From: an uncultured Candidatus Saccharibacteria bacterium
GTDB lineage: Bacteria > Patescibacteria > Saccharimonadia > Saccharimonadales > CAMLKC01
DNA: 39,675 bases
Reading direction: 5' to 3'
NCBI GenBank assembly: GCA_946480595.1
Contig: CAMLKC010000002.1
Span: 1-39,675 of the forward strand
Part shown: in pieces, positions 1 to 7,938 of the stretch
Position numbering within the stretch: the first letter of the stretch is position 1
How the letters are laid out: each line of letters opens with the position of its first letter
The notes under the pieces: model-generated
Databases searched by the model: none
Seen by the model: the letters and a program-made list of their open reading frames with translations, nothing else
Told to the model about the DNA's origin: nothing
Program-made: the position numbers and the translations under genes

Positions 1-1256
1 AGCCGCAAACTATAGAGGCGATTCGGTTTGCCCAAAATGCCAACGCCAAGATCGTCGTTGCTATTAACAAGATCGACAAAGAAACAGCTAACCCGCAAAT
101 GGTAAAAACGCAGCTGGCTACCGAACACAACCTCAACCCAGAAGAATGGGGCGGTACGACCGTTATGGTCGAAGTGAGTGCCAAAACCGGCCACAATATC
201 GACAAGTTGCTCGATATGGTACTGCTTGTTGCCGACCTCGAAGAGCTCAAAGCTGATATCGATGTCCCGGCTGAAGGCCTCGTGATTGAATCTCACATGG
301 AAACTGGTCGCGGTGCCGTTGTTGGCCTTTTGGTACAACAGGGTAAGCTAAAGCCGGGCCATTTCCTGGTTGCGGGAACAGCGTACGGAAAGGTCCGTAC
401 ACTACTCGACTTTAAGGGTAAAGCACTCAAAGAAGCGGGTCCATCGACGCCAGTCACCGTCACCGGTTTTAAAGAACTGCCACAATTTGGTGACGTCTTT
501 ACTATCGTGAAAAGCGAAAAAGAAGCCCGTCAGACGACTGAGCGTGCTCGCATTGAGCGCGAGAAGAGCGCTGCGACCACTAACGTTACCGGCGCCGACC
601 TCTTGAAAATGATGAATCAAAAGCACGAATCCCAAGACGTGAATGTTATTGTAAAAGCCGACGTTCAGGGATCGCTCACTTCCGTTATGGACAGCTTACG
701 GCTCGTAGATACGGGCGGAGAAGTCACGCTGCGCATCATTGGTAGTGGTGTCGGCAATATTTCAGAGAGCGATATTCGCCTCGCTGAAAGCAGCAGCGCG
801 ATTATTTATGGCTTCAATGTCGAGCTTCCACCTGCCGTCAAGCGCCTTGCAATGCGCGACAAGGTCCAAGTGCGCAGTTTCCGGGTTATTTACGAACTCC
901 TCGATGACGCCCGCCAATCAATGGAGGCACTGCTTGCTCCAGAGGTAGTCGAGACTGAGATCGGTGAACTGACGATCAAGGGTGTGTTCCGTACTATGAA
1001 AGAGCAGATTATCGCTGGTGGTGAAGTAACCCGCGGTAAGGTGGTGTCAAACGTCCTAGCGCGCGTAAAGCGCGGCGGCGAGCAGATCGCCGAAGTCGAG
1101 ATTCTTTCGGTGCAGCGCCAACAGCAAGAGGCCAAAGAGGTCTTTGAAGGTGAGATGTGTGGCCTTTCGATAAAGCCACAGAAAAAAATGGTTATCGAAG
1201 AGGGCGACAAGCTCGAATTCTTCACCCGCGAACTCGTAAAGCGCACGCTTAAATAA
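1..1256 (+). CDS. infB: Translation initiation factor IF-2, C-terminal part (5' end cut by window)
   Basis: GTPase that delivers fMet-tRNA to the 30S subunit and promotes subunit joining. The reading frame is open from base 3, so the gene starts upstream of the window. What remains begins late in the G domain: an IEAIRFAQNANAKIVVAINKID stretch carries the G4 motif NKID (about base 69), followed by the SAKTG G5 motif near base 178. Domain II follows (VIESHMETGRGAVVGLLVQQG), then the linker domain III, and the fMet-tRNA binding C2 domain ending with EMCGLSIKPQKKM and EEGDKLEFF. These C-terminal signatures are typical of bacterial IF-2. A strong terminator follows immediately. Identification is secure; only the N-terminal part is missing. 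Confidence 0.97.
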   Translation, partial: PQTIEAIRFAQNANAKIVVAINKIDKETANPQMVKTQLATEHNLNPEEWGGTTVMVEVSAKTGHNIDKLLDMVLLVADLEELKADIDVPAEGLVIESHMETGRGAVVGLLVQQGKLKPGHFLVAGTAYGKVRTLLDFKGKALKEAGPSTPVTVTGFKELPQFGDVFTIVKSEKEARQTTERARIEREKSAATTNVTGADLLKMMNQKHESQDVNVIVKADVQGSLTSVMDSLRLVDTGGEVTLRIIGSGVGNISESDIRLAESSSAIIYGFNVELPPAVKRLAMRDKVQVRSFRVIYELLDDARQSMEALLAPEVVETEIGELTIKGVFRTMKEQIIAGGEVTRGKVVSNVLARVKRGGEQIAEVEILSVQRQQQEAKEVFEGEMCGLSIKPQKKMVIEEGDKLEFFTRELVKRTLK

Positions 1257-1274
1257 AGACCAAAGCCACTTTTG

Positions 1275-1303
1275 AAACACCCGCTTGGCCGGGTGTTTTC
1301 TTT
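1275..1303 (+). terminator. Rho-independent terminator of infB
   Basis: Inverted repeat AAACACCC (1275-1282) / GGGTGTTT (1291-1298) with an 8-base loop, followed by a T-rich tail. It lies 18 bases after the infB stop and separates infB from the next promoter. Confidence 0.85.
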
Positions 1304-1325
1304 TATCTTTTCATTCCGTTAATAC

Positions 1326-1354
1326 TTGACTTTAATATAGAAATGTGCTAGTAT
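1326..1354 (+). promoter_or_regulatory. Strong sigma70-type promoter with extended -10
   Basis: TTGACT (1326-1331), a 17-base spacer and TAGTAT (1349-1354), preceded by TGc (extended -10). Transcription should start near 1361, leaving a leader of about 57 bases with an AAAGGAA ribosome binding site before the ATG at 1418. Confidence 0.8.
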
Positions 1355-1417
1355 TTGACTATTAGCCAAAATAAACAAACAAAATAATAATTTACTCCAA
1401 AGGAATCCACCACAACC

Positions 1418-3007
1418 ATGAGTGAACGCAATCCAAAACGATTTGAGAACGGCAGTAGCGCCCAGCAACGTAGTGCTGAGGAGCAGCGCCGCCTGACAGA
1501 AGAGTATGACCAGGCTCGTTATGAAGAGGCGTTCCCAGTAGATGAGGATTCCGAAAAGGCGTACAACGATGCCATGGCGGCTCGTGCTGAAAGTGCAGCT
1601 GAAGGCGAACGTGATAGCTACGCGGCGATTGAAGGTCGTATTATGGAGCGCCAGGAGAACGATGAAGGCGAAATGGTCTTGGTCCATCCTGAGCTTAACC
1701 GTATGTACATGATGGCACAGCAAATTGCCGAACTGAAAGCCAGTAACGGAGAGCCCCAAATTATTTCCGATAAGGAAAACAAGCTTCAGGAGCTTCTTGA
1801 AGCATATAGCGACCAGGCACAGACAAACCGTGACCTGGAAGTGCGAAACGCTGAAATTAATGAGCGGAGCACTGTAAAGGGTCGTGAAATTCGTTCAAGC
1901 CAAGAGGCTGCAGCTGAAGAAGAGCTCGCCAAGAGGATGGAAGAAGTTGACTTTATTATCAACTCGACCGATGAGGCTTGGGTCAATGAAAAACTCGGTA
2001 CCAATAAAGAAGCTGCTCCTGAGAAAGACGCCGATAAGGAAAAAGATCTTATCAAAGATCCTGAAGAAGCCCGAATCTTGGCTGATGTCGAGGAAATCAC
2101 TCGTATTATCAGGAGCGATCCTGAAGCTGCGAAGAAGTCAGGTGCATTCGATAAAGTTCGTGAACTGATGGCACAAATTGACGCCGCTCTTGCTTCAGCA
2201 AAAGCATCCGAAGAACTCAAAGAGCCAAAAGGTGGTGAACTGAGTGGTGACGATGAAGAGCTTAAAGAACCAAAAGACGGCGAGTTAACAGACGAAGAGA
2301 TAAAAACGCCTAAAGATGGTGAACTCCTCGATGATGAAGAAATCAAGGAACCAAAAGACGGCGCATTAGACGGTGAAGGTGATGAAGAGATCAAGACACC
2401 TAAAGACGGTGAATTGACCGATGATACTGACGAAGAGCGTCCTCGACGCCGTGGCATCCTTGGACTCTGGGACCGCTTAGGTCTTGCCTATGCAACTCGT
2501 GGCGGTACACCGGTTGGCGTGCTTGCCCATGGTGCAGAACGTCTCCGCTCGTCAAACAAGGGTAAGGTAGCAGCTGTTATCGGTGGCCTTGCGGTAGTCG
2601 GTGCGCTTATTGCTGGCCGACACTATGGTTGGTTTGATGGTGGTCACGGTGGTGGCAGCGGTGCTGACCCTAAAGACCTTACGCCCGGTCAAAAGGGCGG
2701 TCACCCAGGTGGTGACGGTCATATCGATACGCCTCCTCCAACTCCAAAGGCTACTCCTGAGATCCCAAGCGGTGACGCGTATGCCCACCCATGGAACTGG
2801 ATGACTGCAGCAATAGAAAACGGTTCGATCACGCCTCCTAAGGGTATGGGTGCTGAACAGGCGCTTCACCACTACGGCGAATTAGCAGAAGCAGCTGGTC
2901 ACAAGGTAGAGTGGTATAACCTTCCTAACGGTCTCGAAGCTGTCCGTATTGACGGTAGCGATGACACCGAAATGGTTGCTGACGTCCTGACTCAATTTGC
3001 CAAATAG
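1418..3007 (+). CDS. Large acidic repeat protein with one membrane segment, function unknown
   Basis: I do not recognise this 529-residue protein as a known family. Residues 1-260 are highly charged, rich in Glu, Ala, Arg and Lys, and should be mostly helical or coiled coil. Residues about 265-338 hold five imperfect acidic repeats built on E-[LI]-K-x-P-K-[DG]-G-x-L. A basic patch (RPRRRG) follows, then a single hydrophobic segment at about 383-401 and a Gly/His-rich linker. The C-terminal domain of about 80 residues starts near AHPWNWM and ends with VADVLTQFAK. There is no N-terminal signal, so the long acidic part is probably cytoplasmic and the small C-terminal domain external. The gene has its own strong promoter and follows a terminator, so it is a single-gene unit. 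The start is the ATG behind AAAGGAA. Confidence 0.85.
   Translation: MSERNPKRFENGSSAQQRSAEEQRRLTEEYDQARYEEAFPVDEDSEKAYNDAMAARAESAAEGERDSYAAIEGRIMERQENDEGEMVLVHPELNRMYMMAQQIAELKASNGEPQIISDKENKLQELLEAYSDQAQTNRDLEVRNAEINERSTVKGREIRSSQEAAAEEELAKRMEEVDFIINSTDEAWVNEKLGTNKEAAPEKDADKEKDLIKDPEEARILADVEEITRIIRSDPEAAKKSGAFDKVRELMAQIDAALASAKASEELKEPKGGELSGDDEELKEPKDGELTDEEIKTPKDGELLDDEEIKEPKDGALDGEGDEEIKTPKDGELTDDTDEERPRRRGILGLWDRLGLAYATRGGTPVGVLAHGAERLRSSNKGKVAAVIGGLAVVGALIAGRHYGWFDGGHGGGSGADPKDLTPGQKGGHPGGDGHIDTPPPTPKATPEIPSGDAYAHPWNWMTAAIENGSITPPKGMGAEQALHHYGELAEAAGHKVEWYNLPNGLEAVRIDGSDDTEMVADVLTQFAK
2210..2430 (+). repeat. In-frame acidic repeats (E-[LI]-K-x-P-K-D-G)
   Basis: Five diverged copies of a 12-16 residue unit with the core KEPKDGEL or KTPKDGEL. 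Copies differ by silent and replacement changes and by spacer length (spacers such as SGDDE, TDE, LDDE, DGEGDE), so they look like an old amplification rather than a recent tandem duplication. Confidence 0.85.
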
Positions 3008-3026
3008 TCACAAAAAACAGTACAAT
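2997..3026 (+). promoter_or_regulatory. Probable promoter of the 147-residue protein
   Basis: TTGCCA (2997-3002), an 18-base spacer and TACAAT (3021-3026). It overlaps the end of the preceding gene. The AGGGGAA ribosome binding site lies at 3041-3047. Confidence 0.6.
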
Positions 3027-3056
3027 AGAGGGTATTAAATAGGGGAATTGAAAACT

Positions 3057-3500
3057 ATGTTTCAACTTGATGAACAGTTTCTAAAAGATCTTGGCTTGGA
3101 CCAACTGCCAGAAGACCAAAAGCAGGCGTTTCTGGATCACATCTACAGCGAGCTAGAACTTCGTGTCGGTGTGCGCCTTTCGGACGGTCTTAGTGACGAT
3201 CAGCTAAAAGAGTTTGAGTCTTTCGTCGATCGTGACGACCAAAAGGTTCAAGACTGGGTTGCCGCTAACGCTCCCGATTATGCCAACGATCAGAGCTATC
3301 AGCAATTGAAGCAAAACGCACCACAAGGTGTGGACGAGAAAGCGGTTCTCGCAGAGTACGCATCACTCAAATGGTTGGGTGTTAACCGACCAAATTACCG
3401 CGATGTTGTTTCGCAGGTTCTCGAGGAGCTCAAGCAAGAGATTATGAGTAACCGCGCGACACTCCTCAGTGATGATACGAGTCAGGCGGAAGCTGCGTAG
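3057..3500 (+). CDS. Small soluble protein, DUF5663-like, function unknown
   Basis: A 147-residue protein with no signal peptide or membrane segment. The N-terminal part (FLKDLGLDQLPEDQKQAF, then YSELELRVGVRLSDGLSDDQLKEFE) resembles the small DUF5663 domain seen in many CPR genomes; this comes from memory of the pattern, not from a search. It is predicted all-helical with many Asp, Glu and Gln. A TTG nine bases upstream (3048) is also in frame. AGGGGAA at 3041-3047 would directly abut it but sits 9 bases before the ATG at 3057, so I chose the ATG. The last 19 bases overlap the 3' end of fmt on the other strand. Confidence 0.8.
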   Translation: MFQLDEQFLKDLGLDQLPEDQKQAFLDHIYSELELRVGVRLSDGLSDDQLKEFESFVDRDDQKVQDWVAANAPDYANDQSYQQLKQNAPQGVDEKAVLAEYASLKWLGVNRPNYRDVVSQVLEELKQEIMSNRATLLSDDTSQAEAA

Positions 3501-4375
3501 CCTCTAAGGTACGCTGCGCCGTCCATGTGGCGGCCGCTTGGAGCAATCAGCTCATCTACCGACAAATAAGCACCGTCTCGGCAACGAATGTCGAGCGGTG
3601 TTTTTTGTTGGTCTGAAACATGTGCTTTGGTAATGATAACGTTGTTGCCGTTAATGACCAGCTTGCTTTTAGGAAAGCCAAGATGGGCACGGATGGTGCG
3701 TTCGGCTTCTTGAGCGGTGAGTTGCGCTGGGTCAAGCATAGCATCCTCTTTTTTAAGAAGCTGGCAATAGACCGCCTGTTCGTTATTTTGCGGTACTGGA
3801 GGGAGCGTGCCGTTCATAATACCGGGCAATGTTTCAAGGAGCAGGTTGGTCCCTGTAATGGCTAGCGCTCGGTAGAGGTTGGCGCGGGTCTCATTACCCT
3901 TAAGCGGGAACTCCTGCGAAGCGTATACGGGTCCCGAGTCCATGCCGGCATCAAGAAGCATCACAGAAACGCCAGTGTTGCTGTCGCCGTTTTTGATGGC
4001 TGATTCGATAGGGGTTGGCCCGCGGTACTTTGGCAGCAGGGAAGGGTGGATATTTATAATACCTGGTGTAAAGAGGTCGATAGTGCTTTGTGGAATGATT
4101 TTGCCGTAGCTAACAAGAACGCCAGTGACAGGGCCGAGCGCTTTGACGTCTTCGTTAACATCGGCTACTTTTACCGGCTGCCATACGGTAATATCGTGCT
4201 TGGCGGCAAGGATTTTGACGCTTGGCATAACAAGCTGCCGTCCGCGGCCTTTTTGGCTGTCGGGCTTGGTGACGACGGCCGCGATATTGTAGCCGGCCTC
4301 AATGAGGCCTTCAAGGACGGTGAGGCTGAATTCCTCAGTCCCAAAGAATATGATTGTTTCGGATGTTTTTGTCAT
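3482..4375 (-). CDS. fmt: Methionyl-tRNA formyltransferase
   Basis: Transfers a formyl group from 10-formyl-THF to Met-tRNAfMet before initiation. The 297-residue protein shows the formyltransferase core: the KGRGR loop at 42-46, INIHPSLLPKYRG at 107-119 with the catalytic Asn108 and His110, and DAGMDSG with conserved Asp146. The C-terminal tRNA-binding domain is present. The open frame extends 24 codons upstream into def, but MTKTSETIIFFG matches the usual family start, so I chose 4375. This gives a 41-base overlap with def, in another frame. Pairing with deformylase is the classic def-fmt arrangement. The 3' end overlaps the convergent gene by 19 bases and contains that gene's terminator. 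Confidence 0.96.
   Translation of the reverse strand: MTKTSETIIFFGTEEFSLTVLEGLIEAGYNIAAVVTKPDSQKGRGRQLVMPSVKILAAKHDITVWQPVKVADVNEDVKALGPVTGVLVSYGKIIPQSTIDLFTPGIINIHPSLLPKYRGPTPIESAIKNGDSNTGVSVMLLDAGMDSGPVYASQEFPLKGNETRANLYRALAITGTNLLLETLPGIMNGTLPPVPQNNEQAVYCQLLKKEDAMLDPAQLTAQEAERTIRAHLGFPKSKLVINGNNVIITKAHVSDQQKTPLDIRCRDGAYLSVDELIAPSGRHMDGAAYLRGYAASA
3571..3606 (+). terminator. Terminator of the small protein, located inside fmt
   Basis: CACCG-t-CTCG (3571-3580) pairs with CGAG-CGGTG (3592-3600) around an 11-base loop and is followed by six Ts. It reads as a terminator on the + strand but lies within the coding sequence of the convergent fmt gene, 71 bases past the + strand stop codon. Confidence 0.7.
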
Positions 4376-4907
4376 AGTCGAGTGGTTGAAGCTCGCCTTT
4401 CTCGTCGAGCATAAAGAACGCTTTTTCTTGGTCTTTGATGTGATCAATGAAAACGATACCGTTTACATGGTCGATTTCGTGCTGGATAACGCGTGCCAGG
4501 AAGCCTTCAGCCTTGAAGCGGACTTCGTTGCCTTCGAGGTCGAGAGCCTTTACGCGGATCTTGGAGTGGCGGGGAACTAAACCGTAAACGTTGTTAACGC
4601 TCAGGCAGCCTTCATAGTCGGAAATAATCTCGCCTTCGTATTTGACGATTTCTGGGTTGATGAGCGCCGTAAAATCACGCGTCGCTTTATCTTCAAAGTC
4701 GCTGCGGACAATAACGACGCGGTCAAGCCGGTCTATCTGCACAGCAGCGAGAGCGGCGCTGATCTCGTGAGGGCGTGAGTCTTCCCAGTCAAGCGAGGCA
4801 GTAGTCATGTCCTGTATGAGCTGAGCGATGTTTGTTGTATCATACACTTTCGCAGATTTCTCGCGAAGGTGCGGGTTAGGCAAAGTGATAATGTCTTCTT
4901 TTTTCAT
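4335..4907 (-). CDS. def: Peptide deformylase
   Basis: Removes the N-formyl group from nascent proteins; a metal hydrolase. In the 190-residue protein, motif 2 is EGCLSV (Cys101 ligand) and motif 3 is HEIDH (143-147: two His ligands and the catalytic Glu). Motif 1, usually GxGxAAxQ, reads SAALAAVQ (50-57): both glycines are replaced while the terminal AA-Q is kept. The active site otherwise looks intact, so I expect an active enzyme. It overlaps fmt by 41 bases. The extended -10 TGtTATAAT ends 8 bases before the ATG, so the message is probably leaderless. Confidence 0.95.
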   Translation of the reverse strand: MKKEDIITLPNPHLREKSAKVYDTTNIAQLIQDMTTASLDWEDSRPHEISAALAAVQIDRLDRVVIVRSDFEDKATRDFTALINPEIVKYEGEIISDYEGCLSVNNVYGLVPRHSKIRVKALDLEGNEVRFKAEGFLARVIQHEIDHVNGIVFIDHIKDQEKAFFMLDEKGELQPLDYDKNIRNNHILWD

Positions 4908-4915
4908 TACAGTCT

Positions 4916-4924
4916 ATTATAACA
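4916..4924 (-). promoter_or_regulatory. Extended -10 promoter of def-fmt (leaderless)
   Basis: On the minus strand TGt precedes TATAAT (4921-4916), and the def ATG starts 8 bases further at 4907. No clear -35 is seen; an extended -10 could compensate. Transcription should start 1-2 bases before the ATG. Confidence 0.7.
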
Positions 4925-4938
4925 GATTGGAAAATGAT

Positions 4939-6876
4939 TTAGAGAAGGCTGATTGGGTCGAGTTCAAATTGCCAGTGGGCGGGCGGAAGATGATCTAAAG
5001 CATCGAGAAGGCGAGCGCGCTTTGGTGATTTTAATACCAGTTGCCAGCGGTAGGTGTCGTGCTGCCGTTCGTAAAACGCAGGAGTTGGACCAAGTATCTG
5101 AATATCGCGGAACGTACCACGCAGCTCGGCGGCAAGTTTTTGCGCGTTTTTTATGGCAGCGGCTTCGGTTTTATAAACGCAGGTAAGCTTGAGCAGGTAC
5201 GAAAATGGCGGGAAGCCACCTCTTTGGCGTTCTGATAGGGCAGTGCGGTAAAATTCGGCGTAGTTTTGCCTCAGACCATTCACAACAGCTGGGTGATCGG
5301 GCTGGTAGCTCTGTACAATAACGCTGGTTGGGTGATGCGAGCGGCCCACGCGTCCGACTACCTGGGCAAGTAGCTGGAAGGTACGCTCGCTGGAGCCGTA
5401 GTCGGGCAAGCTAAGACCGGCATCGGCCTGTATGACACCTACCGAACGGAGTTTGGGAAGGTCGAGACCTTTGGCAATGACCTGCGTACCGATGATAAGG
5501 TCGATGGTGCCTTCGTACAGTTCCTTGTAGCGCTCCTCGACAGACTCGCCACTTTCATTGTCGCCATCGAAGCGGGCAATGACCTTGTTCGGAAATAGCT
5601 TTCGTAGCTCGGATTCGATGAGTTTTGTCCCGATACCCTTATGGATGATTTCAGCCGAGCCGCATTCGGGGCAACTTGTCGGTACTTTTTCTGTCGTGCC
5701 ACAAATGTGGCATTGGAGCGTATGTTTGTCAGCATGAAGCGTATAGGGAATAAAACAACGCGGACAGATGGCTGACCAGCCGCAGTTTTCACATAGTGTG
5801 GTGCTGGCACTGCCTCGGCGGTTGTGAAAAACGAGTGCCTGATTGCCTTCTGAAAATGTTTTCTCGATCTGCGCGAGCAACGTGTCTGAAAGGAACCGGT
5901 GGCGCTTAAAGTGAGTTCGCTTGGTCATATCAACGAGCGTAATGGCAGGTGCTGTCGTATCGTGCCGTGCGCGACGTGACATTTCGATAACGGGGCGGTC
6001 CGACTGCTGGTAAAGATAGTAGTCGGCAATACTAGGCGTAGCAGTACCTAAGACGACTTTCGCGTTATGGTAAGAAGCAAGTACGCTCGCAGCACGTAGT
6101 GCTGAGTAACGCGGAGACTGTTCCTGTTTGAAGCTGGGCTCATGTGCCTCGTCGATGACAATGAGACCTATGGCAGCTAGGGGGGTGAAGAGGGCGGATC
6201 GAGGCCCGATAACGAGCCGAGGCGTTTTGCTGGTGAGTGCGCTTTGCCAAGACTTGTGTCGCTGAGCTTCGGTTTGGCGGGAGTGGACAAGAATAATGTC
6301 ATCGAAATGCTGAGAGAACTCATCTACCAACTGTGAGGTGAGGGCAATTTCGGGAACAAGAATAATAACGGATTTCCCGGACTCGATCGTCTGCTGTGCG
6401 GCTGTTATATAGACCGCTGTTTTTCCTGATCCCGTAATGCCGTGCAGTAGGGTAGACCCCGGCGTCATATTGGCGATCGTGGCGACTGCCTCCTGCTGGT
6501 CTTCGTTGAGCACATTTTTTGTTCGCTCTCGTAATTTTTCTCTTGGTACAGCTTGGACTTCGCGACGGGTTTTTTGGAGTCCCCGTGGAAGGATTGTTTG
6601 CAGCACTGCGGCAAAGTGCGTTGCATAGTAGGTGCTCATCCACGAGGTGAGTTTGAGCAACGGCTCGGGTAGCGGGGGCTCCTGAATGAGTTCAGTTATT
6701 TGTTTTGTGTCGTAGCTGGGGCGATCAACCCCTCGGGTAACGATCCCTAGTAGGCGGGCCTTGCCGACTTCAATAACTACCAGTTGACCGACGGGAAGCG
6801 GCTGCGCCGAGGCATAGGTAAAAACCGCGCTGTTAGCACGGATTATCCGCGTCGGAGCCACCTCATAATAGTGCAT
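4939..6876 (-). CDS. priA: Primosomal protein N' (replication restart helicase)
   Basis: 3'-5' superfamily 2 helicase that reloads the replisome at stalled forks. From the chosen start it has 645 residues: an N-terminal 3'-DNA-binding region (MHYYEVAPTRI to about 100), Walker A GITGSGKT (146-153), DEAH (242-245), and eight zinc-binding cysteines in four pairs (362/365, 371/374, 389/392, 402/405). The C-terminal helicase lobe includes GTQVIAKGLDLP. The open frame runs 55 codons further upstream with unrelated sequence. A TATAAT box at 6889-6884 lies 7 bases before the ATG at 6876 and overlaps the other candidate ATG at 6885, so 6876 is preferred. It is slightly short compared with E. coli PriA (about 730). 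Confidence 0.95.
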   Translation of the reverse strand: MHYYEVAPTRIIRANSAVFTYASAQPLPVGQLVVIEVGKARLLGIVTRGVDRPSYDTKQITELIQEPPLPEPLLKLTSWMSTYYATHFAAVLQTILPRGLQKTRREVQAVPREKLRERTKNVLNEDQQEAVATIANMTPGSTLLHGITGSGKTAVYITAAQQTIESGKSVIILVPEIALTSQLVDEFSQHFDDIILVHSRQTEAQRHKSWQSALTSKTPRLVIGPRSALFTPLAAIGLIVIDEAHEPSFKQEQSPRYSALRAASVLASYHNAKVVLGTATPSIADYYLYQQSDRPVIEMSRRARHDTTAPAITLVDMTKRTHFKRHRFLSDTLLAQIEKTFSEGNQALVFHNRRGSASTTLCENCGWSAICPRCFIPYTLHADKHTLQCHICGTTEKVPTSCPECGSAEIIHKGIGTKLIESELRKLFPNKVIARFDGDNESGESVEERYKELYEGTIDLIIGTQVIAKGLDLPKLRSVGVIQADAGLSLPDYGSSERTFQLLAQVVGRVGRSHHPTSVIVQSYQPDHPAVVNGLRQNYAEFYRTALSERQRGGFPPFSYLLKLTCVYKTEAAAIKNAQKLAAELRGTFRDIQILGPTPAFYERQHDTYRWQLVLKSPKRARLLDALDHLPPAHWQFELDPISLL

Positions 6877-6883
6877 ATCTTTC

Positions 6884-6899
6884 ATTATACTGATAAAAT
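6884..6899. promoter_or_regulatory. Back-to-back divergent leaderless promoters (priA / phosphoribosyltransferase)
   Basis: Minus strand: TATAAT (6889-6884), 7 bases before the priA ATG at 6876. Plus strand: TGa + TAAAAT (6894-6899), an extended -10, 6 bases before the ATG at 6906. The two start codons are 29 bases apart and the -10 boxes 4 bases apart, so two polymerases could hardly bind together. Confidence 0.65.
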
Positions 6900-6905
6900 A
6901 AGCAT

Positions 6906-7562
6906 ATGTATTTTGAAAGTCGTGCGCAGGCTGGTCAGCTTTTGGCTGCCGAGCTAGTAGAAAAGTATCGGTATGAGAACTGCGCAGTGGTGGCGTTAAG
7001 TGATGGGGCTGTGCAAGTGGGCGAGCAGATAGCGAGCGCACTGCACTGTATTTTGACGATGCTGCTTATTGAGGAGATTCCTATTCCTGGCGAGGATATG
7101 AGTTTTGGCGGCGTGTCACAGAGTGGCGGTTTTACGTATAACGGTATGTTTAGTGCTGGTGAAATAGAGGAATATACGGGTGAGTTTCATGGCTACCTGG
7201 AAGAGCAAAAACGCGAGGCGTTCCAGCGGCTGAACCGGCTGCTTGGTGACGGCGGAATCATTGACAGTGAAATGCTCAGGGATCATACGGTTATTTTGGT
7301 TTCGGACGGTCTTGATAATGGTGCCGCGGTTGATGTGGCAATGGACTTTTTAAAACCAATTCGCACCAACAAAATCGTGATTGCCACGCCCATTGCGACA
7401 GTACCAATGGTCGATAAGTTACATATCGTCGCGGATGAACTGCATATCCTGGATGTGAAGGAAAACTTCATGGGTACGAACCACTATTATGAGCAAAACG
7501 ATATCCCGTCTCACGAAGAAACGATCGCTAAGATCAACCAGATCGTGTTGAATTGGCGCTAA
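6906..7562 (+). CDS. Phosphoribosyltransferase-fold protein with a degenerate PRPP motif
   Basis: A 218-residue type I PRTase-like protein, resembling the stand-alone PRTase domains of the Rv0571c kind. The fold is suggested by the order of an early nucleotide-binding turn (VVALSDGAVQVGEQIASAL, where active relatives read LPRGG), a flexible loop region with FGGVSQSGG, and the late PRPP position at 129-141. There the usual DDxxxTG is changed to SDGLDNG. Both substrate loops thus deviate from consensus, so catalysis is uncertain and a binding or regulatory role is possible. The gene starts with ATG directly after an extended -10, giving a leaderless mRNA. Confidence 0.75.
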   Translation: MYFESRAQAGQLLAAELVEKYRYENCAVVALSDGAVQVGEQIASALHCILTMLLIEEIPIPGEDMSFGGVSQSGGFTYNGMFSAGEIEEYTGEFHGYLEEQKREAFQRLNRLLGDGGIIDSEMLRDHTVILVSDGLDNGAAVDVAMDFLKPIRTNKIVIATPIATVPMVDKLHIVADELHILDVKENFMGTNHYYEQNDIPSHEETIAKINQIVLNWR

Positions 7563-7568
7563 ACAAAC

Positions 7569-7598
7569 TTGCAAAAGCACCCACAAAAAGTGTAGAAT
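7569..7598 (+). promoter_or_regulatory. Promoter of the wHTH-recJ operon
   Basis: TTGCAA (7569-7574), an 18-base spacer and TAGAAT (7593-7598). The leader of about 33 bases carries AGGGAAG shortly before the ATG at 7639. Confidence 0.65.
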
Positions 7599-7638
7599 AA
7601 AAAGCAACGGAAGAGTCAGTCATTAACCAAGGGAAGAT

Positions 7639-7938
7639 ATGTTAGACGTTTTTATTACCTCGAGGGTGCGCAGAAAGATAGTAGTGGTGTATGCAAAGTA
7701 CCCCGACTTTCACACGCATGTTCGCGGCCTCGCCAAACTAATCAAAGAAGATCCGGGCAATATTCAGCGCGAACTTAAACGGCTCGAAAAAGTCGGGTTT
7801 CTTACTAGCGACAAGCAGGGAAACACCAAGATTTACTCGACAAACAAGCAGTTTCCGATTTTCAAAGAGCTTCAAAGCATCGTGATCAAATCGCAGCAAC
7901 ACGCAGCTCGGCCAAAGCGCTCATCTGCTGATCTCTAA
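7639..7938 (+). CDS. Winged helix-turn-helix protein, ArsR-like
   Basis: A 99-residue putative DNA-binding protein. The pattern HVRGLAKLIKEDPGNIQRELKRLEKVGFLTSDKQGNTKIYS gives a recognition helix (about 36-50) followed by a beta wing ending in KIYSTNKQFPIF. This is typical of small wHTH proteins found in archaea and CPR bacteria, sometimes linked with nucleotidyltransferases. No metal-binding cysteines are present. Its stop overlaps the start of recJ in TAATG, so the two are translationally coupled. Targets are unknown; it could regulate its own operon. Confidence 0.8.
   Translation: MLDVFITSRVRRKIVVVYAKYPDFHTHVRGLAKLIKEDPGNIQRELKRLEKVGFLTSDKQGNTKIYSTNKQFPIFKELQSIVIKSQQHAARPKRSSADL

Noticed and set aside
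1786..2457. 223-codon open frame on the minus strand, Ser-rich
   Set aside because: It is the mirror of the acidic repeats (Glu/Asp codons read as Ser/Leu codons), has no ribosome binding site and lies wholly within a supported gene.
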